Below are positions 13,770 to 23,799 of a stretch of 64,000 nt of DNA, piece by piece. The translations under genes and the position numbers were made by a program. The notes under the pieces were generated by a model. It worked only from the letters and a program-made list of their open reading frames with translations, was not told the origin of the DNA and did not search any database. The DNA comes from Endomychus coccineus (taxonomy: Eukaryota > Arthropoda > Insecta > Coleoptera > Endomychidae). The DNA is taken from contig OY294067.1 in NCBI GenBank assembly GCA_958510875.1, positions 145,180,046 through 145,244,045 of the forward strand, in the 5' to 3' direction. Numbering within the stretch: the first letter of the stretch is position 1; each line of letters opens with the position of its first letter.

Positions 13770-14180
13770 TTAAGGAAACATTTTTAATTTCAATGTTTTC
13801 CTTTCAGAGCTGCAGACAAAAGAACTCTCTTGGTCACGACTGCTGGAAATAATCAATATCCCCTCTGTGTCCACATACAATTCATCATTCACTTTGTCCC
13901 ATATTATTCCTAGTACCAAAGGAATCCCATACATCCTCTTCTCTAACTCCGATCCTCTGAAAAGCTTTTCTAATATCTGATATGAAACCAATACTCTCTT
14001 CTCGAAATTGAAGTAATACATCAGGAATCGTCTGTATATAACAACCCTTCCTTCAAACAGTCATTCTATGAAGAATTTTGTATGATCCATCAAAAAAAAG
14101 TCGAACAGAGGTAGTGGCACTACTTAGCTTAACGACAGCTCGATGAAGGACACAATGGATTTTTTATTCAACTCATTTAT
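13770..14180 (-). pseudogene. BEL/Pao reverse transcriptase remnant
   Basis: In one minus frame (about 13940-14170) I read VRLFFDGS and then FISDIRKAFQRI, which match the start of the BEL/Pao polymerase domain and its motif A Asp. The text then changes frame and jumps to LGIIWDKVNDELYVDTEG (13770-14021), a segment that normally lies after the catalytic YVDD box. The intervening palm with YVDD is therefore deleted. Upstream stops and shifts add to the decay. Confidence 0.65.
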
Positions 14181-14199
14181 TAGGGGTACTTCCTCGATA

Positions 14200-14605
14200 A
14201 ATCTCTGAGCAATCCAATCACCGAAAAGTTCTGATTAAAACTCATATGAACTGATTTCTTCCAACCTTCTGGTAGCTGACAGTAGTCTCTTGATGGCTAC
14301 CTCTCTCTCATGGAAGAGACACTACATACCTATCATCATCATTCCGACTGAGTCCTCGGAAGAACTTCTGTTTACCTTCCTCTTCCAGCTCCTTGGCAGT
14401 CTCAACAGCCATCTCATCACGAATGGCAATCACATCAATGTCCCATAATTGAATAATGGGGAAATCTTGTAACGTCATCTATAGTGCACTCATCGATACA
14501 GTCTATTTTCGTAATTCCGGATATAGTCCATCCTGACTTTTTTTTTGTACTGTCAGACCACATGGAAGGTGATACTGTTCCCAGTGAGTAGCTTACAATA
14601 TATGT
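14200..14605 (-). pseudogene. Decayed pol segment between RT and protease
   Basis: Minus-strand readings such as REREVAIKRLLSATRRLEE and FGDWIAQRFIEEVPLINELN look like the linker between protease and reverse transcriptase of BEL/Pao elements, but stops and shifts prevent a continuous translation. Confidence 0.4.
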
Positions 14606-14609
14606 CAGC

Positions 14610-15047
14610 TCATATTAACACTTCAATAGGCAGGCACCCAACCCCCATATTTGCAAACTGAAATCCTTTCTTATTCAATTCAGCCATCAATTGATTTGAT
14701 GATTGAGAAACTCGTGGAATCAAATTGCAGATCTTCACTTTGTCTCGCATTGCAATTAAGCATGAATAACCACTACCATTACTCTGGAGGACTGTATTGT
14801 ACTTCAGGTGGTGTATGATAACTTTTTCTCCGCCAAAAAGTGAGTGTGTTACAGTCTCTTGACCTGTTGATTGTTTACCCATTTCTTCAGCGGTTGACTC
14901 TCGGATGTACGATCCTTGTGATCCGTTGTCTATAAATGCTCGGACTATTTTCCTCTTATCCCCATTACAAACAGTGATAAGTAATGTCTGCAATTTCACG
15001 GTACTCGAGTATGTATGATTTGAACATTCCGTCAAAGTCTGTTTCAC
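14610..15047 (-). pseudogene. BEL/Pao retropepsin-like protease, copy 1
   Basis: An open frame of 145 codons. Residues 37-46 read RAFIDNGSQG, the BEL/Pao protease active-site region in which the catalytic Asp sits in a D-N-G-S-Q context rather than the retroviral D-T/S-G. The FGGE.V and C.LIPRVSQ segments are typical of the DUF1758 family. The end lies at the duplication boundary, so the C-terminus is truncated. The protease would mature the element's own polyprotein. Confidence 0.8.
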
Positions 15048-15114
15048 TTTCGAAGAATTCGTTGGTTACGTTTTGCCCCCAGATATCAAATACACTACCA
15101 GCCAGAGCCAACCT

Positions 15115-15480
15115 CTACTGGGTGGGTGCTTCCTTTCTAAAAATCAACAAATTCAATTGATTTCTAAGTGGTTCATCCTTTGCACCATCATACTTGATCA
15201 AAGGGTCCCTCTGCCACAGTAACTGCATATCTTTTGAAAGACTTGACTCAACTAATGGATATAACCGTGTCGCTGGATCAGCATTCTCCAATTTCAAATT
15301 CTTCAGAGCTCTCAAATGAGACTGTAGCTTCAGGTGTACCTTGTTGGGGGAATCTTGTTGGTTGAGTAAGCTATCACCAGATCCAGAATCTGCCTTATGT
15401 AGACTTGGAAAAATAGGTCCTCATTTCCATAACGATTCTCCAAAGCCTCAACTATCAACTACTACATTGTTATTCTTTGT
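15115..15480 (-). pseudogene. BEL/Pao Gag (DUF1759-like), copy 1, frameshifted
   Basis: The 66-codon open part (15115-15315) reads MRALKNLKLENADPATRLYP, then PLIKYDGAKDEPLRNQLNLL. The upstream half, seen intact in copy 2, is out of frame here because of a one-base loss in a G run near 15345-15350. Confidence 0.75.
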
Positions 15481-15757
15481 ACTCGAAGGGTACCTTCCTT
15501 GGGCTTATGATCAAGATCATCCTACTTTGATCAACGGGTATTCTACTGCACAGACCTTCCAGCTCGGTTACATACTTTTTGGCTCCATTTCGAATAGACC
15601 TACGTTCTCATTTCCACACATTTATCATGAGCATCAAATTAGAATATCACGTTGGGGTTAAATCAAAAAACCTTTGACATAACATTGACATTTTCCACAA
15701 ATATGTTAAAGTAGTCTAGATTCACATCCGTGCCTCCACATATGGTTTGATTCATGC

Positions 15758-16195
15758 TCATATTAACACTTCAATAGGCAGGCACCCAACCCCCATATTT
15801 GCAAACTGAATTCCTTTCTTATTCAATTCAGCCATCAATTGATTTGATGATTGAGAAACTCGTGGAATCAAATTGCAGATCTTCACTTTGTCTCGCATTG
15901 CAATTGAGCATGAATAACCACTACCATTACTCTGGAGGACTGTATTGTACTTCAGGTGGTGTATGATAACTTCTTCTCCGCCAAAAAGTGAGTGTGTTAC
16001 AGTCTCTCGACCTGTTGATTGTTTACCCATTTCTTCAGCGGTTGACTCTCGGATGTACGATCCTTGTGATCCGTTGTCTATAAATGCTCGGACTATTTTC
16101 CTCTTATCCCCATTACAAACAGTGATAACTAATGTCTGCAATTTCACGGTACTCGAGTATGTATGATTTGAACATTCCGTCAAAGTCTGTTTCAC
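15758..16195 (-). pseudogene. BEL/Pao retropepsin-like protease, copy 2
   Basis: Duplicate of the copy-1 protease (145 codons) with only a few residue changes. The active-site segment RAFIDNGSQG is the same. It is followed, in the minus direction, by the duplicated gag of unit 1 rather than by pol, so it lacks its normal downstream domains. Confidence 0.8.
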
Positions 16196-16262
16196 TTTCG
16201 AAGAATTCGTTGGTTATGTTTTGCCCCCAGATATCAAATACACTACCAGCCAGAGCCAACCT

Positions 16263-16607
16263 CTACTGGGTGGGTGCTTCCTTTCTAAAAATCAACAAAT
16301 TCAATTGATTTCTAAGTGGTTCATCCTTTGCACCATCATACTTGATCAAAGGGTCCTTCTGCCACAGTAACTGCATATCTTTTGAAAGACTTGACTCAAC
16401 TAATGGATATAACCGTGTCGCTGGATCAGCATTCTCCAATTTCAAATTCTTTAGAGCTCTCAAATGAGACTGTAGCTTCAGGTGTACCTTGTTGGGGGGA
16501 ATCTTGTTGGTTGAGTAAGCTATCACCAGATCCAGAATCTGCCTTATGTAGACTTGGAAAAATAGGTCCTCATTTCCATAACGATTCTTCAAAGCCTCAA
16601 CTATCAA
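16263..16607 (-). pseudogene. BEL/Pao Gag (DUF1759-like), copy 2
   Basis: A 114-codon open frame. It begins MIVEALKNRYGNEDLFFQVY, contains the LRALKNL and PATRLYP segments and ends RKEAPTQ. This matches the capsid-like N-terminal region of BEL/Pao Gag. The N-terminus and zinc-knuckle region are not present as a continuous frame; further gag-like text upstream (to about 16900) is broken by stops. Confidence 0.75.
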
Positions 16608-16907
16608 CTACTACATTGTTATTCTTTGTACTCGAAGGGTACCTTCCTTGGACTTATGATCAAGATCATCCTACTTTTATCAACGGGTATTCTACTGCAC
16701 AGACCTTCCAGCTCGGTTACATACTTTTTGGCTCCATTTCGAATAGACCTACGTTCTCATTTCCACACATTTATCATGAGCATCAAATTAGAATATCACG
16801 TTGGGGTTAAATCAAAAAACCTTTTACATAACATTGACATTTTCCACAAATATGTTAAAGTAGTCTAGATTCACATCCGTGCCTCCACATATGGTTTGAT
16901 TCATGCT

Positions 16908-17433
16908 AGACGACATTTTGTAAGAGAGAGACATATATATTATTCCCTATCTTTATAATTTTGTCAATGGAGGGAATTGTCTGGAGTTGACTGTGGCTTC
17001 TAATGTTACTGATCGATCTAGACTAGAAGTACCTCATAATTGTTGTCTGCCAAAGCCAATAAGAATAAATAAATATTCATTCACTATCTTAAGTATTGAA
17101 TCTTTGGGATATAAAATTAAGAAGGTCCAGCTGATTTGTTTGGCAAGCATTCCGCGGTACCACTTTAGAAAGGATGCCTCCCAAATAATATGCGCGCGTT
17201 TATCAATGAGTTAGGCGAATCGCCGAATTTTGTTGAAGTATAATTCACTTTTATTCAGACAAATTCAATAAGTAACTAAATTTATTCAGGCGTGCCTATG
17301 AGAAAACCTAATGAATTTGTTTTCAAAAAATATATTTGTCAAGTTTTGTTATCCAGAAAATTTCCTAATTGAACATCTGAAAAGAAATGGAAAGAAGGTA
17401 TTGATACTCTTATTGTTATTAGAGATTTTTTAA
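16908..17433. other. No feature recognised
   Basis: Unique-looking AT-rich DNA to the right of the BEL duplication; no coding or repeat signal seen. Confidence 0.5.
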
Positions 17434-17613
17434 TTTCAGAGTAGTTCCAATAAAGAAATCGATGATTTCAAATTCTTTGATGGGTAAAGAAAACAGATAA
17501 ATCTGTTCGAGACTTTGAATTTTTCCATCTCGTACCAGACGACCTAGTTTAGTTACTGGAATCCATTCCTTCTGATCGTCCTTACCACCGCGACCACGTC
17601 CTCTACCGCCTGG
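17434..17613 (-). pseudogene. RpS2: Ribosomal protein uS5 (RpS2) N-terminal fragment
   Basis: Sixty codons match the start of eukaryotic small-subunit protein uS5: a GGRGRGRGG tail, then [18 protein letters not shown] and [15 protein letters not shown], with no internal stop. Beyond FFIGTTLK the match ends and a stop follows at 17419-17421. The rest of the protein (about 200 residues) is not found nearby. On the 5' side the match begins inside the Gly/Arg-rich tail. There is no clear GT donor at the 3' edge, so a truncated retrocopy or transposon-captured piece is more likely than a functional exon. The identity of the family is secure; the exon versus pseudogene decision is not. Confidence 0.85.
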
Positions 17614-17889
17614 ATGCCTGGTGTTCCATTTGAAAAAGGTTCTTGCATTTTTAAACCTCACAAAAAGGGCATGCAGTGAATTTGTACTAGATAATTCCGA
17701 CTCTCAACGTAACGCGGCTATTATGGTTCCTAATTTCAAGATGTGAAATGAGCAATCCATGAAGCCTGCATCGCGCGAACAATAGTAAATTAAAAAAAGA
17801 ACAATTAAATCTCTATAACCACAAGTATGTACTTAGATATTTCCTATTACTCCCGTAGTAGGTGATGTACATATTTTTAAGTCATTATA

Positions 17890-18101
17890 ATACACAGTAT
17901 CGTCCCCTCAAATTTTGTCTCTATGGTTAGCAGATTTAGTGCATACATACAAAGAGACTTTATTTGTAATGCCTATTGGACTTGAATGATACAATATTCA
18001 TACACCCGGAAATCATATACTCAAATACCCGGAGTGGTCTCATAGGTAGCATTATTACTAAAAGTATATTTATACTTATACGGTCTCAAAAGACTCATTC
18101 G

Positions 18102-18113
<12 letters not shown>
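17890..18113. repeat. GGTCTC/CCGGAG motif cluster beside (TA)n
   Basis: Within about 220 bp the sequence repeats GGTCTCATAGG, GGTCTCAAAAGACTCAT, GTCTCTATGG, AGAGACTTT, CCCGGAAATCA and CCCGGAGTGG. The cluster stops directly at a (TA)n array. Read on the minus strand it gives TGAGACC motifs, similar to the TGAARCC cluster at 4652-4915. Confidence 0.45.

Positions 18114-18187
<74 letters not shown>
18114..18187. repeat. (TA)n microsatellite
   Basis: Pure TA array of about 74 bp; the R4-like element begins at its right edge. Confidence 0.95.
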
Positions 18188-18193
<6 letters not shown>

Positions 18194-20271
18194 CTCCGGA
18201 AGAGCGGAGTGAGAGACCGCACTACCAGATCGAGGAAACCGAACGGCGCCTACACAAAGTCGAGACCAAAATTCAGTCGGCGAGGCAGCAAGCGTCTCGG
18301 ATCCAGTGTGTGATGGATTTTATTTCTAGCGGCAGGGCTTTAACGCCAAAAATTAGGCGTATAGCCGCTCAACTGCGCCGCCACCATCACACACTAAAAC
18401 GTACAGTGTTGCAGACCCTCAAACAACATTGTGCAAATAGGATTCGAGTCCTGGGCGTGACAAGGAGAAATCTGGCCAGACGGGTTAGACGCATCAGGGA
18501 GAATTCCTTGTTTCGCGATAGCCCGTCCCGGCTTTTTGGATCTCCACCGCCCACAATTGTTGCTCCACCGACTGTGGAGGAGGTTGAGCAGTTCTGGAAG
18601 GAGTGTATGAGTCACCGCGTATAATTCACCTAGACACTCCAGCCCTTGCACACTTCCAAATGTTTTGCGCTGAACGTCAACTTCCGCAAACAGAAGTGTG
18701 CGAGGCAGTCAGCGAGGATGAGGACCGACAAGCTCTTGTCGGTACCAAAAACTATGCTGCTCATGACCCTGACGGCATTAACATATGGTGGTGGAAGAAA
18801 TTTCCTTCCACTCACCGCCGTCTGGCCAGAGTCTTTGACTCATGGGTCAGAGAGGAGCGGCATATTCCAAGATGGGCTGTCGAGGGGTACACTGAGCTAC
18901 TTCCAAAGAGTGGAGACTTGTCTGATCCCAAGAACTACCGGCCGATCACTTGTCTCAACACCTGCCGCAAGTTATTTACACATATCTTGTATGCTAGGTT
19001 GTTGAAATCGATCGGTCCGGTGGTTAATAACATCAGCGAGCAGCGTGGGGCATAGAAAGGCATGGAGGGTTGCCGGGAGAACCCAGTGATAGATATATCA
19101 ATCACTCAGGACTCCATACTATACAAGCGCAACCTTTCCATGGCCTGGATTGACTACCGCAAGGCATTTGATTCAACATCACATGAGCTATTATTATACT
19201 TGCTGCAATGCCTTGCGGTACCAACCCCACTAGTGAGATGCATAGAACATCTGTTGCCACTCTGGAAGACCCGTTATGCCATCACATCAGGCACACGACG
19301 AGTCTTGACAGTTGGTAACATTCAAGAGGGGAGTTTTCCAAGGAGACTCCTTGAGTCCCCTCTTGTTCGATAGCTCACTGCTGCCGCTCACCATTGCTTT
19401 AAGACGGACTCGTGGATATTACTCTGTACCACCGAACGACCGGGGGCATCAGATGACCCATTTATTTTATGTGGATGATTTGAAACTGTATGCCTCTGGG
19501 GAGAAGAACCTACATCAATCTCTCTATGTGGTTCAGGAATATACACGAGCCGTGGGCATGGAGTTCAGATTGGACAAATGCGCAGTGTTTCATTCGAGGA
19601 GAGGACGATCTCCGGAAGTGTACGAGAATATGCAGCTTGCCGACGGAAGCATCTTCAAACACCTCGATGCTGGAGAGACCTATCGATACCTGGGAATTGA
19701 ACAGCGTCCTAATTATGACGCTTCCCAGGTAAAGGTGGCTCTCCGCGGCAAATACAGAAACCTTGTTCGAAAGATTTGGTCTTCCGAACTTTCGAGTGGG
19801 AACAAGGTGTCTGCAAAAAATATGCTTGCCGTTCCAGTCCTCCTTCCTCCACTCTTTTGGAGTGGTGAAATGGACGGTCGATGAGCTGCATAGACTCGAT
19901 AAAGACACCCGGAAAATTATGCATATCCATCACAGTTTGCATCCTAGATCGTCCGTTTCCCGCATTTATCTCCCACGTCATCGAGGAGGTAGGGGAGTCC
20001 TCAGTCGTGGAGGGTCTGCATCGAAGTGTGGTTCTGAATATAGCTTGTAAAGTTCTTAGGAGCTCGGACCCCCTCCTGTGCCTTGCTAAAAGTCACGAAT
20101 TGGCCTGAGTGGGGGCATTTATCGTCAAGGCAGCACAAAAAAGCTGCGGAAGAACTTGGTCTCGAATTTCAGATCAGTCGAGAAGGCCGACTAGAGGGCA
20201 ACCTCGAGCTCCTACCTTCTCGCCTGAAAGCCCAGGTAAATGCCGCGGAGCAAGATCTTACCCTCAGGCGT
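18188..20271 (+). pseudogene. R4/R2-type non-LTR retrotransposon, RT part
   Basis: Plus-strand translation, with about four frameshifts (near 18610, 19340, 19860 and 20050) and a stop at 19056, gives one protein. It has a basic N-terminal region, then PDGINIWWWK and LPKSGDLSDPKNYRP. Reverse transcriptase motif A follows as IDYRKAFDS (catalytic Asp at about 19152), then QGDSLSPLLF, the catalytic FYVDDLKLYA (19468-19479) and the YRYLGIEQ thumb region. It stops at a short (TA) tract, before the zinc knuckle and endonuclease. The YVDDLKLYA form and the match of domain type to the endonuclease piece at 40.2-40.8 kb suggest the R4/Dong group of elements with a restriction-enzyme-like endonuclease. 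Both ends abut TA tracts. Confidence 0.8.
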
Positions 20272-20356
20272 ATATATATATATATACATATAGAAAGGTT
20301 TGTTAACGGGAATTTCGGTCTGTAGTTGGGCAATCAAAAGAAAACTATTTTTTCTC

Positions 20357-20395
20357 TACCAATATTTCGCAATAATTTATTGCTTCTTCAGGGTA
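20357..20395 (-). ncRNA. Hammerhead ribozyme motif of PLE A
   Basis: The minus strand reads TACC, CTGAAGA, a stem II hairpin GCAAT-AAATT-ATTGC, GAAA, then TATT and GGTA. CTGAAGA fits the CUGANGA core and GAAA the second core box. TACC/GGTA can form stem I with cleavage after the U before GGUA. Stem III is minimal and palindromic (AUAU), as in dimeric PLE hammerheads. Activity is not shown. Confidence 0.6.
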
Positions 20396-20805
20396 CTACA
20401 ATTTTTACAAATTAGATGACAATTATGTATTTCGGTTAATACTTACAGAAGTTTAGGTTAATATTAAACTATGCATTTCTACAAAAAACGTTTGGATTTT
20501 TCTTCTCCTTATTATAGGCATTGGACTGAAGATTCTATCATACAATTAAGTCACCAAGTTAAATTTAAAATAAAGACGAATTACAGTGGGATGAAAATGG
20601 ATACATTTCAAAATTTGACATTCAACTAGTCATGTTATAACGGTAAAAATACACGTGCATATCGGACTAACAGCTGATTGTGAAGTCTCTAATGCGCAAA
20701 ATCTGGATTTGAAAACGTCACCACCAAAGAGTGTGACTCGGTTGAAATTGAATATTTGTTATCAGGAATAAGAATCACTGAACATTTAACTATATTTTTG
20801 TGGTT

Positions 20806-21366
20806 TTAATCAACTGTCAATAAAAAGGAATAAATTATATTCAAGTTGTCTGTGTCTGTTTTCTTATTTAAAACTGAAGGTTCCTTATTGATGTGGTACA
20901 TTTCTAAAAACAATCTTTTTTTGTGATTACTTTCTTTATCCAGAATCATAATTTCTGTTTCATCAAATTTAAGATTTCCCTCTCTACAGTGTTTAGCTAA
21001 GGCGCATGTTGTAGTCCTAATTTTGCAATCACTTCTATGTTGTGTCATTCTTAGTTTCAGTAATTGAGATGTTTGTCCTACATAAACCTTTTCACAATCT
21101 TGACATGGTACTTTGTAAATTATATTCGACTCCAACAGCCTTGGGGCTTTGTCTTTGAGTTTAGTGAAAATTGAATTGATTGTAAGAAGATTCTTTCTTG
21201 CAATTTTAATCTCTTCTGGCATGAAAATTTTGATTAGATTGTCTGTTAAGCCATCTATATTTGGGAGAAGCCCATATTTATTGATTTGAACATCATTGTC
21301 ATTATTGTTATCATTATTTTCCAAAATATTATGTCTTGTGCTGAAAATTAATTTTTTTGATAACAT
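20806..21366 (-). pseudogene. PLE A GIY-YIG endonuclease domain
   Basis: A 186-codon frame. IIYKVPCQDCEKVYVGQTSQ (about residues 83-102) is the PLE version of the GIY-YIG motif with its Cys pair, followed by LRMTQHR and ALAKHC; the acidic residue in the LFLEMYHI helix completes the domain. The N-terminal half is the Asn/Asp-rich linker after the RT. In PLEs this domain nicks target DNA. It is separated from the RT by a frameshift near 21370-21420. Confidence 0.85.
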
Positions 21367-21421
21367 GGGTGGATATGAATTTTCTACTAGAATACTAAAA
21401 AGTTTTTTTCAATTTTTTTCC

Positions 21422-22265
21422 TCAAGAAGGATGTGAGATTTTCATCATTCTATTTTTTAAAGCTATTATCAAGTTGATTTCAATTTTATGTGATTGATGT
21501 GAGTAGTAATGTAAGTACCTTCCCGAATTTGTTTGTTTTTGATACCAGTCTACTATTATCTGATTATTGTCAGTTCTGATCAACTTAGTGTCTAAGAAGG
21601 GGACGCTCCGATTCGTTTCCTGCACTACAGTGGATTGGATGTTTTGGTTAAAATTATTTAAGACCATCGAAGTAGTATCAACCTCTTCCTCCGGGACCGC
21701 ACATACAATATCATCCATATATTTTTTAATGAATGGTATTCCAAATTGAATTTTTGTGAGACAACTATCTAGTAGAAAATCCATCACCATCCTTGCTATT
21801 ATGGGACTTAAGTTTGATCACATAGGACAACCAAAAATCTGACTGTAAAAAACATCATTGAAACTGAAATAACTAGTGTTTAAAATTAATTTCATACCAT
21901 CAAGGAATTCCTGTAGAGGTATAGTGCAATTTGACTCTATATTGTCCCAATTATTTTGAATTACTGTGATTATTAAATCCGATGGAATATTGCTATATAA
22001 TGAAACTACATCAAAACTAACTAATACGTAGTTAGGTGGTGATTGAAAATTATTAAACAAAGTAGCTGCTTCGAATGAATCCTTTACAAAGTATCTATTG
22101 TCATTGTTCACTGACATGGTTAGTATCTCTGCAAAATATTTCGATAATTAGATGTTGGAGTGTGGACTATTGATCTTAGTGTTACTTGTGGCTTATGTAT
22201 TCCTGGTAATCCATAGTACTTAGGAGGAACTGCTTTGTACATGTATAGCCTTTTTGCTAAAATAT

Positions 22266-22268
<3 letters not shown>
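21422..22268 (-). pseudogene. PLE A reverse transcriptase
   Basis: Two in-phase open parts. The first (to 21818) has VSFDVVSLYSNIP, motif A with the catalytic Asp. It is ended by a TGA where the conserved Gly of the CPMG box is expected. The second (21422-21790) has IKKYMDDIVCAV, the catalytic YMDD, then VPFLDTKL. Further upstream, PKYYGLPGIHKP (about 22200-22240) lies beyond some frame damage. All catalytic Asp residues are retained. Confidence 0.85.

Positions 22269-22356
<88 letters not shown>
22269..22356. repeat. (TA)n microsatellite
   Basis: Pure TA, 88 bp. Its left edge truncates PLE A; its right edge is the left end of the large inverted-end unit. Confidence 0.95.
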
Positions 22357-22358
<2 letters not shown>

Positions 22359-22650
22359 ATGCACGGTATGTTGTCGCCTCCGGTACATGGAAGAGGCGAC
22401 CTCGCCTCCGGGTTTTCTAATTGAGGAACATTGATATAAAATTTATATATGGGGTGTTGAAATGATAACCAATTCGGATTTCTTGAGAGGGGAAATGATT
22501 TCCAAATTTTTAAAGGGTCATATATGAGCAGCACAGAGTGTATCATGTGGCCTCCGAAAATTGTATATATGCGTACACCTTGTGGTCGTTGCTGCCTCCG
22601 AAGGTGTTGCCACATCACCGGAGGTCATATAGACACCTCCATACCTGCGT
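22357..22650. repeat. Left terminal/subterminal repeat cluster, CGCCTCCG family
   Basis: Copies of the core motif include TTGTCGCCTCCGG (22371), GAGGCGACCTCGCCTCCGG (about 22392-22410), GTGGCCTCCGAAA, TTGCTGCCTCCGAAGG and CACCGGAGGTCA. The outermost copy is part of the terminal inverted match with 32290-32323. Confidence 0.7.
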
Positions 22651-23799
22651 GCTGGGTCTTCAATATATGTACACACAGTTCACCTCATATTCTCCTCAAC
22701 GACTGATGCGCTTTTGACTTCAGCAAAATTAATTAATTCATATTGGTCGGTATCTATGAACATGTGATTCTCTTTCCGACTTATGTACAGGAATTACTCT
22801 GAAAGCTTATAGGGAATTCACCCTCACTTAGATACTTATTATAAATTAAGGAGAAAGGATGAGCTAAATTGTGATTATAGTGTCTTTCAAAATAGTCTGG
22901 TATCCCATCAGGAATTAAGCTTGGGATGAGAAATGGTATTAATTATATCAGTATAAGAAATGTGAACTGAGGATAAATTATTGAGAGGAATCAAAGCGAG
23001 TAGCTTTTATAGGGAGATTATTCAATTTCTTTTCACAGTATATATTCTGAAAGGAAGAAGGGTTTTATAATATATTATCGAAATACATACAACTCATATA
23101 GGCTTTGTTTTTTTTTTCTTAATTGCAAAATTCTTTTGATTCATTTATAAAATTATTTTCAGATTCGTGGATACATATTTTTTTATCGTTCATCAAATAG
23201 GTCTGTCTACACCGTTTCCCTTAACTCAAAGGACAAATTATAGTCTTCTATATATATATTCTTTTGAAAATTAGGTTTTTTATACTTTTAGTAATTCGTT
23301 TGCACAATGAGCATTTTAGGGACCAAATGTCAATGATTCCATTGATAATATCATGAAACTGTGTCATCTACATTCATTTATTTCAAAATACCCCTATCTA
23401 CTTAATAATAATACTGCTATACTGATAATTCGGGTAGGTATAAATGTTCTAAATAGGATTCGATTTCAGAATTTAGCGGAAAGTGAGTTACGGATAATAT
23501 TAAGTGAGACTTCTGAAGTTGTATTTTAACACTTTGTTGTTTCCTAAGACAATTAGTTCTTTAGATATTGATGATTTTTATAACTGCGATAGACACATCA
23601 CCTCCACGTTGAGGAGAATACTATATCTCCTGGTACACTACTTACACCCTCACATTCTTCGAATTTCGACAACCAGCCCTGGAATTTTTTTTTCTAATTG
23701 TCTGATTCCAATCAGGCACCAGCTTTTAGTTGTTTTTCAAGGTAATTCTCAACAACTCGCCTTCTGAGATCGTGTTCAATTTTCCTCCTACAAAGGAGT
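22651..23799. other. No feature recognised
   Basis: AT-rich interior of the large unit; short unsupported frames only. Confidence 0.5.

Larger units (their letters stand above)
13033..16907 (-). mobile_element. Decayed BEL/Pao retrotransposon
   Basis: Minus-strand pieces in BEL/Pao order: gag (DUF1759-like) and retropepsin at the right, reverse transcriptase fragments in the middle, integrase at the left. Most of the reverse transcriptase after motif A and all of RNase H are missing. Several frameshifts are present, and the gag-protease block is duplicated in tandem. No LTR pair could be found in the window. Confidence 0.85.
14611..16907 (-). repeat. 1148-bp tandem duplication of the gag-protease region
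   Basis: Units 14611-15758 and 15759-16907 are nearly identical (I see roughly a dozen differences). The left flank of unit 1 and the right end of each unit share the trinucleotide GCT, so the junction shows microhomology. Unit 2 is one base longer because a G run has six G instead of five; this extra G keeps the gag frame open in unit 2 and the shorter run breaks it in unit 1. Confidence 0.95.
20290..22268 (-). mobile_element. Penelope-like element A, 5'-truncated at (TA)n
   Basis: Minus-strand order: reverse transcriptase, GIY-YIG endonuclease, then a 3' terminal region with a hammerhead motif. The 5' end is cut exactly where the (TA)n array begins, within the region before RT motif A (PKYYGLPGIHKP can be read near 22200-22240). 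Only a nonsense codon and a frameshift break the coding region, so the copy is fairly young. Confidence 0.85.

Noticed and set aside
22265..22618. Long Tyr-Ile runs (YIYIYI) in ORFs at many places, including 22265-22618, 32206-32442, 39467-39754 and 40687-41156
   Set aside because: They are (TA)n microsatellites translated in two frames, not proteins.
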